Part shown: positions 47,536 to 58,839 of the stretch, piece by piece | Layout: every line of letters starts with the position of its first letter | Numbering within the stretch: position 1 is the first letter of the stretch | Origin: Bolinopsis microptera | Taxonomy: Eukaryota > Ctenophora > Tentaculata > Lobata > Bolinopsidae | Length of the DNA: 64,000 bases | Direction: 5' to 3' | NCBI RefSeq assembly: GCF_026151205.1 | Contig: NC_087080.1 | Span: 1,792,879 to 1,856,878, forward strand | Notes under the pieces: generated by a model | Told to the model about the DNA's origin: nothing | What the model saw: only the letters and a program-made list of their open reading frames with translations | Database searches by the model: none | Program-made: the position numbers and the translations under genes

Positions 47536-48451
47536 CTCCTGCAACATACTATGATTATAACAATTTGTTAATCTTTTTATGTCGCATTGTCCACAATGTC
47601 GTTATTCGTCCACATTTACCAGACTTATATGATTTAGCGTGACATACGATTAATAACGAATCAAGTTCAGCTGTTTTCAATGCATCTACGGAAATGTTTC
47701 CAAACACACTCGCTAGGTTTGGAAAGATTGTCTCCTGGTAAAGTTTTTCAAAGGACTTTTTAGGTTTTAATAGATGTTGATGATACTCCTGATTTTTCTA
47801 TAGAGTTTAGCTGTACGTTGATTGTTGCTCCAGTTTACTCAAATTGATCCAATACCTGCACTTATATTTCGTGTTACTTTTATTGTTTCATAATGAGATT
47901 CTCAAGGTCAGTGATATTGAACGAAATTCAGCGATAGCGCTATATATAAAATAACACTGTCACTAGATGTTGCGCACTTAGCGCTATCGGACGCTATCTA
48001 GCGCGATCTATTGATATCGAAAAGATGTCCGACGGTTTATAGCGTTATTTTATGTTTTTCCGCTCTCTTGAGCAGAGGACGAATTGAAAATGAAAGTCCC
48101 CACTCACTATAAAACAAGATACGTCATGTATTTTCGACTTTTCGGCCTCTGTCATTAGTTAGCGTTATTATCACTAATCGGCGCTATCTGACACTATTTA
48201 GCGTTATCTAGAGTTATTTAGCGCTATCTGTCGCTACATACTGCTGAGTGCTGTATGAGTGTATTAAAATGGCGTCTTAATAACTCTGTAGCTCATTCTA
48301 GTAACTTCCAAAATACTTATCGTTCTTATCGTTACAGTTCTTGTTATTAGAGTGTAGAGTGATTTAGCACGTTCGTTTTAAACAATTCCTTGTTTACAAC
48401 TTTATCTAATAATAGTTATTTAGTTATTTAAATCTAATTATTTTAAGTTTA

Positions 48452-48826
48452 ACCTCCCTGTGTCCGTGTGTCCGTGTTTCCGTGTGTCCGTGTGTCCGTG
48501 TGTCCGTGTGTCCGTGTGTCCCTGTGTCCCTGTATCACTGTGTCCCTGTATCACTGTGTCCCTGTGTCACTGTATCACTGTGTCCCTGTGTCCCTGTGTC
48601 CCTGTGTCCCTGTATCACTGTGTCACTGTGTCCCTGTATCCCTGTGTCCCTGTGTCTCTGTGTCCCTGTGTCCCTGTGTCCCTGTGACCCTGTGTCCCTG
48701 TATCACTGTGTCACTGTGTCCCTGTATCCCTGTGTCCCTGTGTCTCTGTGTTCCTGTGTCCCTGTGTCCCTGTGTCCCTGTGTCTCTGTGTCCCTGTGTC
48801 CCTGTGTCCCTGTGTCCCTCTCTATT
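48452..48826. repeat. Hexanucleotide minisatellite (TGTCCC/TGTCCG/TATCAC)n
   Basis: About 375 bp of a hexamer repeat, starting as TGTCCG and drifting to TGTCCC with TATCAC, CATCAC-type and TGTCTC variants. Open frames across it on both strands are a by-product of the 6-bp period. Confidence 0.95.
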
Positions 48827-48969
48827 CCTAAATTTTTCTGCAATATTAATGAAATATTCATCTTGTTTTAACAAAATTATGCCTCATACAGTAAAACATT
48901 GTCAGTTTTATTCAATGTTAAATAAATCTGAATATTTCTGAATAAATCTTCAACCTTCTAAAAATAGAA

Positions 48970-49030
48970 ATGTTGAAATTGTTTTCGTTTCTCTTCCTAT
49001 TTGGGACTGCAAGTGCTGATACGAATGAAG
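48970..49030 (+). CDS. Signal-peptide exon of the duplicated-domain/sushi gene
   Basis: ATG opens MLKLFSFLFLFGTASADTNE, a typical cleavable signal (hydrophobic FSFLFLFG, A-S-A before a likely cut). It ends at G|GTAAGA, 61 nt long and phase 1. The next exon in phase is 53,432-53,857, so intron 1 is about 4.4 kb and contains a MULE-type element. Confidence 0.7.
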
Positions 49031-49955
49031 GTAAGAATTTTGTTTTTTCACCAAATAATTATTTGTATCTATCGCACATAATATATTAATATTATATAGC
49101 TATCGTATCCTATTAATAACCCTATATAAGTATATAATACATAAGACTGACGACTATGCATGCCTATAATTGGAGAAGTAATAAACGGTGCACTATTTTT
49201 GAATAGCATTATTATGCTATAACGTTCTAATACAGGGGGGGGGGGGGGGGCAAAAGTCAGTACCCATACGTTGGGTCTTATACCACCGCCGTGTTTTATA
49301 TTTGAGAGTTGTTGCTCTGCAGATGGCACACTGTACCTACTTGTTCAAGGATTCCGTTGTAGGTTTACAACCTACCAGGACGCGCGACGAGTAAGGAACG
49401 AGTAAGGAACAGAGTATCACCCGTTAAGGATTCCGTCACTAAAATTTGAAAATTCGATTTTTGGGGGCCACACCCAATCAAAATTGAATAGCTTATACTG
49501 GTGTTTGTGAACATGTTAGAGACTCCATTGTAAAATAATGCAATAGGTCATTAAATCCGGAATATAATCTGAAAAGATGGTGCGAAACGGATTTAAAATG
49601 AAGAAGTTATCAAGCAATTTGTTTATCTCTTTAGCAAAAATGGCTACCGGACAACTGAACCCAATTTGGACTTTTCCTAGACAGGGTAGCTTGGGAAAAT
49701 AATTATAAACCCAATCAGACTACCTAATTAACTTTGAAACGACAACTGAACCCAATCGTCACTAGAAATCACTAACAGTTTAACAGGTTTCCAAATACCG
49801 TTCTAGTTTAGCTGCTGCCTGGTTTCTAGTGCTATAATTTCAAAAGACAGACAAAACAGAGACAATATTTCATTAATGTTAATTTTAATAGGTAATTGTA
49901 AATATATAATAATTATTACTTAAAATCTCGCACAAAGTCATCATAATATTTCAGC

Positions 49956-50687
49956 TTAAGCAGTAACATCGTGTCCAAAGCACTTAGCAATGGCAAAAAG
50001 ATACTCTAAAACTGTATCAAAACTGTCAAACTTAGAACATATATCATATAACTCAAGGTTCGAGCTCGTGTTCCTCCGTCTCTTGGAGGGGGTGACTCCA
50101 ACAGCGAGACGATCGATATGAAAATCGGTTGTCACCTGCTGCTCACGAATAGCCCTGAAATACTCCTGAACAGTGGGCTTGGCCCGAGTAACCCTTGACC
50201 TGAAACCACGGTGGAAACCTTTCACCATGTTACTGGTCCGGGGATATTCAGGATCCACCATAATGGTGCAGAAGTGGTTCCAAAACTCAGTCGGATACTT
50301 GGGGGTGGATCTAGGACCAGTCAAGTTAGCCAAACCAAGATAACTACGTTCAAAGTAGTGTACCACATCCATGAGCAAAGGATAAGTACTGGCAATGTCG
50401 GAATGAGGTTTGGCACCGCTGACCAAGGACTGATCTCCATGGTCAAGGAATACATGAGCAGGACATTTCTTGATTCTGTACTTCTGGCATCTCCAAGTAG
50501 AGGTAGTAGGGGTATCTCGATCCTTTCTCCGGGTGTAGAGGAAACCGTCTGTGTCCAGAAGTAGTTGAGCTCCTCTTTGTCCGCTGATGTACTTGCTGAA
50601 GACAACTATGATTCGATACTGTGACCACCATCTCTCTTCCTTATGTATTGATCCGATCTGTATAACAAGCGTACTAATAGATGACAA
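49956..50687 (-). CDS. FLYWCH domain fused to MULE transposase C-terminus, catalytic core missing
   Basis: An open 243-codon frame. Residues about 40-97 are FLYWCH-like (DTDGFLYTRRKD, WRCQKYRIKKCPAHVF), though the last ligand region reads KPHSDI, where FLYWCH fingers normally have H-x-H. Residues about 105-205 match the region after the catalytic core in MULE transposases (VVHYFERSYLG, YPTEFWNHF, RTSNMVKGFHRGF). The D-D-E catalytic domain expected between them is absent without a frame break. It is either an internally deleted transposon copy or, less likely, a co-opted protein. Confidence 0.7.
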   Translation of the reverse strand: MSSISTLVIQIGSIHKEERWWSQYRIIVVFSKYISGQRGAQLLLDTDGFLYTRRKDRDTPTTSTWRCQKYRIKKCPAHVFLDHGDQSLVSGAKPHSDIASTYPLLMDVVHYFERSYLGLANLTGPRSTPKYPTEFWNHFCTIMVDPEYPRTSNMVKGFHRGFRSRVTRAKPTVQEYFRAIREQQVTTDFHIDRLAVGVTPSKRRRNTSSNLELYDICSKFDSFDTVLEYLFAIAKCFGHDVTA

Positions 50688-51297
50688 GGTCTCAGGTGCC
50701 TTTCGATCGCGAGATCTGATCTAACAAGCTTTCGTGTGAAAAACCGGATATTATACGGTGCCTTAAAGACGTTATACCTTGATGACCATTTTATACCCAA
50801 AGTTCTGGATCCACTATACACTCTTGTTTATTTATTTTCTCGAAATTACAGCCGTGCCTTACCTTTACCCTTTATTTCACAAGTTGTAGCCAGTGGAGTT
50901 ATCTCCACTACTAGTATTGATATAGAGTCACATTTAAAACCAGTAGTATCTCTCCTTTTTCTCTCCATCTTATGTGCAATTTATTACTCTATATCCACTG
51001 ACTTTATTCGACGTACGTATTATCTAAAAGAATAAAAAAAATTGTGTGCGTGTGTTTTTATATTTATTTTGCTACGGAACATGTGAAACCCCAGGGCATT
51101 CAGCACCGGAGAAGCTGAAATGACACTCTTTGAACCCTTGGTGCCGCTCAGATTTTGCCTCTTGGCTGGTAAGCCGAGTCATGATCGATTAACTCAGCTT
51201 CTTCGGTACAACACAGACCGGAGGGTACTATTAGCCGCTTTGACGGTAGTATCCTCCTGGTGTCCTGGGACCTGGGGTTTGGCAGGTTCCTCATTTA

Positions 51298-51845
51298 AAA
51301 AAAAAAAAGAAAAAAAAAAAAAAAAGCTTACGTGTTCACGAAGAGTGCCGAAAAGGATACGATCCACTGCTCCTCAAGCATCGAGATCCGACCCAGGGCT
51401 CGAGATCTGAACCATGGCAGGCCCTCCCAAAGCATCAGGAGTCACGAGATCTGAGTCAAGTAACCTGAGCCAAGTATCCAGCGTGCTAATGGTGCGTTCC
51501 ATCAGCTTTGGAAGACATGAAACAGTGGAACTATAAGATCGCCCATCAAGATCCGTATCTACAAGGCTAACTTTCAAAGCTAGACGGACACGTTGTCAGA
51601 ATGCCAGAGACACAGCTACACAGTTTCCCAATTTTTTACTGGATTAGAAACCAAACTATGGGAAGAGACTGAGAGGACGACTCCGTAGAGGCTGGATGGC
51701 CTGTATTCTCGAGGATGCGGCTGACAGGTGTCGATAACAGTTAGCTCTAAAACAGTAAAACGAGTGGAACACCGTAGAAGGGATGTGTGTGATGCAGGCC
51801 ACTCCAACGACTAGGAGGAGACCTTTTCAATCTTCATGTAGCATG
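51298..51845 (+). mobile_element. LINE 3' fragment
   Basis: After a poly-A stretch at 51,298-51,326, a plus-strand frame with breaks resembles a LINE C-terminus (NYGKRLRGRLRRGWMACILE). The tail TGCAGGCCACTCCAACGACT and following AGGAGGAGACCTTTTCAA is repeated exactly at about 58,350-58,387. It lies within the MULE-type element. Confidence 0.55.
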
Positions 51846-53431
51846 TATGTATTAATATTTTACCGGGGTAAGCACAGGGCTCCAATGCTCTAAATTACAG
51901 TGATCATGATCTATCCTATAGTGATAATGACCACAGTCCCCTGCGAAGAAGGAGAATCTGAAAATCCGATCGTTGGGTTCAGTTGTCGTATTTCCTTGGG
52001 TTCAGTTGTCGTATTTCCAATTTGGGTGCAGTTGTGATATGACCTGGGTTCAGTTGTCGTTTTGAGATTTAAGCTGATTGGTCACCCAATTAAGCTGATT
52101 GGGTGCCTGTTAACTGCGTGGGAACTAGGTTCAATTGGGTTCAGTTGTCTGCCACCCGCAAAATTGATCGGGTAATCATTGATTACCCAATTACGACACC
52201 GTAATTGGGCTCTCTGCACGATTCCCGTAATGCGGATCTAGCCTCAACCCAATCACCTGATCACACGTAATGAACAAACTCGTTATGCTTCATATCTCGG
52301 TCATCTGAGAAGCTAGAACTTGGCTCGATCCGACTATCCAAACTATCTAATATTAATAACTTAATAAATGCGAAAATGAACCTTCATTTGAAGAAAATGA
52401 ACACGAATATGTTTTGATTTGACAAATTCCTCGAACCATTGGTGGTAGAAGTCATACCAGAAAGAATTATCTCAATTGGGCACTCAGTGATTGAGCTATT
52501 AAGGCCGACGTATAGGTACTGACTTTTGGCCCCCCTGTATCTTTTTTTTCATCATTCCTTACTCTTTTGAACACGATCATCATATAAAATAATAAATAAT
52601 AAAAAATCTCTTTGTCAAAACGAAGCTATGTTCACAGAATTCTAATTACAATAGTTTCGATATGAAATCTTCTATTATTCACGTTAATGACAATAAAATT
52701 TGTAATTTTCCTGAATTGCTTATTTTTTACTGCAATTATCAATTACAAGTTTGACAACAGAAGATTTCAATACAATCTCCAATTAATTATTATTCCTGGT
52801 CAACCAATACATGTAATATAATAAAATAGTTTAAATTGACCAGTGTACCGAGAATCAAGACAACTTAGATGTATTGTTCTCAGCGGTGGTTTGTTCGTTA
52901 AACCCGGATTCAGAGTGTAACAAATACAATGACAACGTTCACAATCATTATATCAATGGCAAATGCAACAGCTAATGGTTGGGACTGGCTAGATAATCTT
53001 TGCTCAAAATATAAATATAAAATAAAATTATAGCATAAAATCCTGTGTCCTGAGCGAGACTTGCCTCGCGACTGCTTATCAGCACTTTGTGCTCCGTAAC
53101 TTTAAGTCATCACATAAATAATAATATCGGAGTTACAAACTTGGTAACAGTTGTAAATCCCAAATAACTGTCTCAAATCAATTATATCAGCATATTTCAC
53201 GCACTTGATAATGATATAATAATAGCTACAATCTACATACAATATTACACAAATACTGATGACAGCGAACTATTATAGATTACGCGTCTTGTATTGATAG
53301 AAATTAGAAACTCTGAACTACTTGCAAAAGCTATATCTATAATTTATAACTCTCACACTATCGAACTATTTGCACTTTGAGAATGGTAATATGATTATTA
53401 AAATTTATTTATTTCTATTACTGATTTACAG

Positions 53432-53857
53432 GAAATTGGAAGCCAGTGACCCTTCGTGAAAAGATACCTCACAACCTGATGAATACTCCGCTACAGATCA
53501 AGACTAACAGTGCTGATGGGAGTGGGGAGATCATGGGGGTGTATTTCTACACCGCAGCGGGAGGGTATGCTGGATATTTCGCACTCTCTTTCGAATCTTC
53601 CCCAGAGTACAGGTTCGACCACTGCCATGACTCCTCTTCTCTCCCCTCTCTACCTAGTGACGTGAATAAGACGTGGAAGATCACTAAGTTCGCTGGACCA
53701 AGGATAACGGTGCACTGTAACGAGGTAAAAGTACTGGATATTACCATGTCAGATCAGACGTGTACTGACTCTAGTTGGAGCATGTATTGGAGTAAAGAAG
53801 TGGAGCAGATCTCTTTCTCTTCCTCGGACACAGCTTCTGACTACTACCTACCAGAAG
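53432..53857 (+). CDS. Domain exon 1 of 2: uncharacterised extracellular domain ending DTASDYY
   Basis: This 426-nt, symmetric phase-1 exon lies between TTTACAG and GAAG|GTAAAT. It encodes GNWKPVTLREKIPHN, ADGSGEIMGVYFYTAAGGYA, YFALSFESSPEYRFDHC, NKTWKITKFAGPRITVHCNE, then a Trp-rich end and SDTASDYYLPEG. Only four cysteines or fewer are present, with Trp and Tyr conserved. I recall similar sequences in non-bilaterian animal proteins but cannot name the domain; a link to the Methyltransf_FA (DUF3421-like) beta-domain is possible but weak. It follows the signal-peptide exon. Confidence 0.75.
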
Positions 53858-54750
53858 GTAAATATAGTAACAGTAACACACTATATAAAACTTGTAACCA
53901 TGTAACACATATATATAATTCATGTATTTTATTCTTCGACATTATGCGTCACATCTATACTGATCAGGTATATGTCAGGTAAATACTGCAACACTTTTAA
54001 AGAGAATTGCTTGTGAAATACAATACAAATGGTTACAAATGGTTATTGACGTTATATTATATATTATACGTAATGTTATTCCTGGTCAAGCAATACATGT
54101 AATATAATAAAATAGTTTAAATTGACCAGTGTACCGAGAATCAAGACAACTTAGATGTATTGTTCTCAGCGGTGGTTTGTTCGTTAAACCCGGATTCAGA
54201 GTGTTACAAATACACTGACAACGTTCACAATCATTATATCAATGGCAAATGCAACAGCTTATGGTTGGTTGGGACTGGCCAGATAATCTTGCTCAAAATA
54301 TAAATATACAATACGATAACGATAAAAAATTATAGCATGAAATCCTGTGTCCTGAGTGAGACTTGCCTCACGACTGCTTATCAGCACTTTGTGCTCCGTA
54401 ACTTTAAGTCATCACATAAATAATAATATATATAATATCGGAGTTACAAACTTGGTAACAGTTGTAAATCCCAAATAACTGTCTCAAATCAATTATATCA
54501 GCATATTTCACGCACTTGATAATGATATAATAATAGCTACAATCTACATACAATATTACACAAATACTGATGACAGCGAACTATTGTAGATTACGCGTCT
54601 TGTATTGATAGAAATTAGAAACTCTAAACTACTAGCAAAAGCTATATCTATAATTTATAACTCTCACACTATCGAACTATTTGCACTTTGAGAATGATAA
54701 TATGATAATATGATTATTAAAATTTATTTATTTCTATTACTGATTTACAG

Positions 54751-55176
54751 GAAATTGGAAGCCAGTGACCCTTGATGTAAAGATACCTCACAACCTGATA
54801 AGGACTCCGCTACAGATCAAGACTAACAGTGCTGATGGGAGTGGGGAGATCATGGGGGTGTATTTCTACACCGCAGCGGGAGGGTATGCTGGATATTTCG
54901 CACTCTCTTTCGAATCTTCCCCAGAGTACAGGTTCGACCACTGCCATGACTCCTCTTCTCTCCCCTCTCTACCTAGTGACGTGAATAAGACATGGAAGAT
55001 CACTAAGTTCGATGGACCAAGGATAACGGTGCACTGTAACGAGGTAGAAGTACTGGATTTCACCATGTCAGATCAGACGTGTAGTGAGGTTGATTGGAGC
55101 ATGTATTGGAGTGGAGAAGTGGAGCAGATCTTATTCTCTTCCGCGGACACAGCTTCTGACTACTACATACCAGAAG
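54751..55176 (+). CDS. Domain exon 2 of 2: diverged duplicate of the preceding exon
   Basis: Same length (426 nt), phase and splice sites as 53,432-53,857. The protein differs at 15 of 142 positions, while only one codon changes silently (ACG to ACA). Changes cluster at the N-terminus (LREK to LDVK, LMNT to LIRT) and in the last third (TDSSW to SEVDW, WSKE to WSGE, ISFSSS to ILFSSA). The central 70 codons are nearly unchanged. Included as the third exon of the secreted sushi-containing protein. Confidence 0.75.
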
Positions 55177-55732
55177 GTAAATATAGTAACAGTAACACAC
55201 TATATAAAACTTGTAACCATGTAACACATATGAATAATCCATGTATTTTATTCTTCAACACTATGCGTCACATCTATACTGGTCAGGTATATGTCAGGTA
55301 AATACTGCAACACTTTTAAAAGAGCATTACTTGTGAAATACAATACAAATGGTTACAAATGATTATCGACGTAATACGTAATGGTGCCGTGTGTTGTGTT
55401 TATTCATATGAACCAATACGTTTAACCACTTCTTATTATAGTTTGTCTCTCTAAGCTTGTAACTGTCGCTTTGAGTACACTGTACTGCATGTTTAATATT
55501 CTGTGAAACATAACCATTGCAACTCATAACGTTATATTGTATTTGAACAACACGGGTGAGGCCTAAAATATGCGTTTAACTACATTACTAGAGCATATAC
55601 AAATTTAAGATAATCAATCTATTCGGCAACGTTCGTACCTACCTATTGAACCTATTGAGAGGTTTAGAACTGGGCATCCTCACGGTCATCACGTATTCTG
55701 CAGACCACCTCCTTGACTGTACCAATCTATTA

Positions 55733-57310
55733 TTAAGTTAAAGTTTTCTGCACTGTATCCAGGGTAGACGGCTTGTCTGGAAGGATGTCTGGGAATTTTC
55801 TAAGAAATGTCTTCAAGCGCAGCTTGCCAAAGTCTTTTGAGTATTGACAATTTTGGGGAGAACATTCCAGAGTCTTCCAGTTCTCACTTGGTGAGAGAAG
55901 GGAGTATATCTTTAACTCCCAGTCTGGCATTCTCTCTGAACTGTACATCTAGGTCATTAATTGGACATATTGATATACCCTGGAAAACTTTCCACAGATG
56001 TATGATGGTGAAGCGTTCTCGGCGTCTGTTTAGATCTTTTAAAAAAAGATTGTAGTCGTTTAACGTTGATTTTTTTTTCTGCCTATTCGGGTGTCATCGG
56101 CAAAGCTGCTAAGTTTATTTCGAATCTTTCACGTACTGATCTAGATCGTTGACGTAAAGAAGAATTAGAAAGAGAGTTGGACCGAGTACAGTCCCCTGTG
56201 GTACTACGCTGATAACCGGCATTGGTCTAGAATGTTTTCCATCAACAATGACCGTCTGAGTCCTATCAAGGAGGAATTGTTCAATCCATTTGTAAAGATT
56301 ACCTTGTATTCCATACGACTTATCCTTTTTAAGAAGTAGGGAATGATCCACCTTGTCCAACGATTTAGCGTAATCAAGGTATGTTTATGGCATCAAGATC
56401 TGTTTATGGCATCAACATCTGCTTTGTGAAGGTTAAGGTTAAAGTATGTGAAATCCTCTGCTTCTTTCACATTGTGATAGTAGTTTTCATTTTTTCTAGC
56501 GTAGCCTAGAACTAGGCTACATACAAGATTGGTTAAAACTAGGTCAATAGTGTTGTTACCACGACGTTTCGGTAAGTTGATGATTTGTAAGGGGGGAGTT
56601 TTCGACATGAAGTCAAGGAGAACTGAGAAGGGTTGCTGACTTTGTTCCTTTCTTTCCTAGAGAGCTAGGAAGTTAGGCAGTTAATATGCTCCAATTTATA
56701 TTGGGTAAGTTGAAATCTCCTGTTACGTAGAGCTCCTGATTTTCTTCAGGTCTTGAGTCAATTAATAACTGCATCTGCTCTAATATATATCTGAACGAAG
56801 CCACAGGACAGTCAGGTGGTCTGTAGACTGTTGCAGTCACAAAGTTCAGTTCCTCTATCCTGATGATTACAGAATTTGTCGCCAAAACTTTTGTAATCAG
56901 AAACAGTATAAGAATTGTTAACGTATAACAATGAACTTCCATTGTTTTTCAAGTCTCTATCTGATCTGAAGACTGAAAATTTATTTAACTGCAACTGCGC
57001 ATCGGTAATGTAGCTCTTCAGCGACGTTTCTATTATCCCCATAAATGGCTCGAATGTATTTTTGTTGTTTAAAATAGTGTCAGAAATAAAGGGTATTTTC
57101 CACTTGTGCTGGTGAATTTAGGGGACACTGTGCATTTAGTAGATGGAACACTGATTCTGGCCGTTGTTCCACGCGGAGCAGTTGGGGGTTGTACCATTTG
57201 ATTGGGTAGTTGGTACTGCTACTGGTGGAATGTTGGTAGTTAGGGGAGGCTGGTTTGGTTGATGGAGCTGAGTTGTTTCCAGAGGGCTGTTTGTCTATGC
57301 CCTGTTTCAT
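55733..57310 (-). pseudogene. Decayed jockey/CR1-type LINE, frames broken
   Basis: Minus-strand fragments in order: LLNAQCPLNSPAQVENTL (57.1 kb), endonuclease pieces (SDRDLKNNGSSLLY; VTATVYRPPDCP; YVTGDFNLPNINWS), a linker piece (NNTIDLVLTNLVC), a reverse-transcriptase piece (DKVDHSLLL; VPQGTVLGPTLFLILLYVND) and a C-terminal piece ending near 55,740. Large parts of the reverse transcriptase are missing and frames shift repeatedly. It lies in the intron between the duplicated domain exon and the sushi exon. Confidence 0.8.
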
Positions 57311-57444
57311 AGTTCCTAGCTCGATTTTGACTGAAGCCCTGTTTCATGTTCTCCGTTAGTCTTTATTTTAGTTACTTTATAATTATTCACCATACAATAT
57401 TTTTCTGACTGACTTTAACCACAATGAATACAAACCGATCTCAG

Positions 57445-57639
57445 TGATCTGCACTGGACTGAAAGATGAGTGGAAAAGTACGATCGAGACCTCAACAAAG
57501 TTCCCAGTAATGCCAGGAACTGTGGTGGAAGTCACTTGCTCTGACTCTGGAGCTCTCAGTAAAGGGAGCAATAAAGTGACCTGCATCTCAGAAACAGAAT
57601 TTAATTTCAAATTAAATGAACCCAAGTGTATGAACCAAG
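57445..57639 (+). CDS. Sushi (CCP)-type exon
   Basis: This 195-nt, symmetric phase-1 exon between GATCTCAG and CAAG|GTATTG encodes ICTGLKDEW, FPVMPGTVVEVTCSDSGALS, KGSNKVTCISETEFNF and NEPKCMN. Four cysteines and the P-G-x-x-V-x-V-x-C-x...G core fit a sushi domain, although the usual final Trp is replaced by Phe. Sushi domains are protein-binding modules of secreted and surface proteins. Phase matches the upstream duplicated exons. Confidence 0.7.
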
Positions 57640-57699
57640 GTATTGAAGCAGTGAAATTGCTAAATAGCAAAAGCATCTTCATGACTTTATTCGCCACAC

Positions 57700-57733
57700 C
57701 CCCTCCTCTCCCACCCCCCCCCCCCCCCCCCCC
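57700..57733. repeat. Poly-C / CT-rich tract in intron
   Basis: CCCCTCCTCTCCCA followed by about 20 C. Simple sequence in the intron after the sushi exon. It produces a poly-proline frame that is not meaningful. Confidence 0.9.
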
Positions 57734-58025
57734 CATGATACTGCAACCTAACGTAGATATTTAAATAAGTAAAACTATTATTAAGTTCAATTTCCCTGAA
57801 TGGAAAGTTATGAAAACAAAAAGTCAGTCCTCAGAAGCCCCTGGAAGCGCAACAAAGGTAACCTTTCTTATAACTCAACAGTACAGGGAACAGCAAGAAC
57901 CTCAATGCTTTGTCCAAGTACACTTAACAAGATATTTAACATTAAATATTTAAAATCAGTCCAAAGTTTTAACAAAGTTTTAATGCTTTATTATTATATC
58001 ACAATATTACGACACTTTATTTCAG

Positions 58026-58069
58026 ACCCTTGCTCAGCAGGAACGAACCTTTCAACTGAAGCGGAATGA
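58026..58069 (+). CDS. Possible last coding exon of the sushi gene
   Basis: After TTATTTCAG the phase-1 frame reads DPCSAGTNLSTEAE and stops. This would end the protein shortly after the sushi domain with no membrane anchor, giving a secreted product of about 385 residues. Alternative 3' splicing, for example at GTAAGTT near 58,148, is possible, so this end is tentative. Confidence 0.4.
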
Positions 58070-58349
58070 CACAAGGATAAGAAGCTGCATTCAACCCAGT
58101 TCGAGGAGGAGTTTAATCAAAGTGATGCACTGTTCGCTACAAACCAAGTAAGTTGAAGGTTTAACACTTTTTATTGCATTAAATAACACGAAATGGATTA
58201 TTTATAAAAGTGGCTTCAGGAGACCTCAGTTTTGATATATCGTCCTGAAGCAACATAAATACAATAAAATTACGGCAGTACAGGGTTCACTGGAGAGTAC
58301 AGGGTTCACTGGAGAGGTCTAATACACCGGAGAAAGGAGTTACTATGTG

Positions 58350-58387
58350 GTGCAGGCCACTCCAACGACTAGGAGGAGACCTTTTCA
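58350..58387 (+). mobile_element. Short LINE 3'-end remnant
   Basis: The sequence TGCAGGCCACTCCAACGACT plus the following 18 bp is identical to the 3' end of the LINE fragment at 51.8 kb. A short AAGTAAGTA repeat follows. Confidence 0.6.
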
Positions 58388-58839
58388 AGTAAGTACAAGT
58401 AAGTAAGTACTTGGTTTGACACAGTCAGACTAAAAAAAGTATTAATTTTATTACTTAGAATAATACCCAATCTTCCATGTTTGCTATTTACTAATTGCAA
58501 TAATTTAAATTAGTATCATGTTTAATATTTCAGCTAATCCTAGCGAGGAATGTGCCCTTGATACTCTGCAATCACAGCTGGTTGATGTTGGATATAGTCG
58601 CAGACTTTAACAGGATCAATTTCTATTTTATCCATATTTTCCATAACAATGATGAAAATGATACGATACACATGAAACCTTGATTCGTTGTATTGCATAT
58701 TGATAAGTCGACCATACCGCATTAAAACTAGTACTAATACTAATAAATCCGAATTATTTCAGTCGACAGAACAGATTAAAGGCTGAAATTTCAGAAGTCA
58801 TTGTTTCCTCCACCTCCCGATCGTCAGCAAATTCGGGGG

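Larger units (their letters stand above)
49650..52149. mobile_element. MULE-type DNA transposon derivative, about 2.5 kb
   Basis: Both ends carry GACAACTGAACCCAA in inverted orientation, repeated again inside each end (near 49,741 on the left and three more times from 51,970 on the right). The similarity of the ends extends over about 100 bp. The 9 bp outside each end (TGGCTACCG and TGCCACCCG) agree at 6 positions, a possible decayed 9-bp target duplication as MULEs make. Inside is a minus-strand FLYWCH/MULE reading frame and, to the right, a LINE 3' fragment. Confidence 0.65.
49230..52539. repeat. Outer inverted repeat pair around the MULE-type element
   Basis: Only the two arms are meant: 49,230-49,274 (ATACAG, G-tract, CAAAAGTCAGTACCCATACG) and the inverted 52,505-52,539. 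The left arm has 16 G, the right arm 6 C. Arms match well for about 35 bp apart from the tract length. They could be ends of a larger element into which the MULE inserted, or two independent copies of a repeat. Confidence 0.6.
52780..55384 (+). repeat. Tandem duplication of a domain exon with its introns (about 1.3 kb x 2)
   Basis: Copy 1 runs from about 52,788 to 54,072 and copy 2 from about 54,073 to 55,384, starting at TTATTCCTGGTCAA. The offset is 1,286 bp at the left and 1,319 bp at the exons, owing to small indels. Flanking intron sequence differs by only about 2-3% in the parts I compared. Each copy contains one complete exon. Confidence 0.95.

Noticed and set aside
48460-48941. Several overlapping cysteine-rich frames on both strands
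   Set aside because: A 6-bp repeat without stop codons stays open in every frame; there is no start context, splice site or similarity.
57444-57764. Sushi exon extended through its donor into a poly-proline tail
   Set aside because: The extension crosses a good CAAG|GTATTG donor and a simple C-rich tract; splicing is the better reading.
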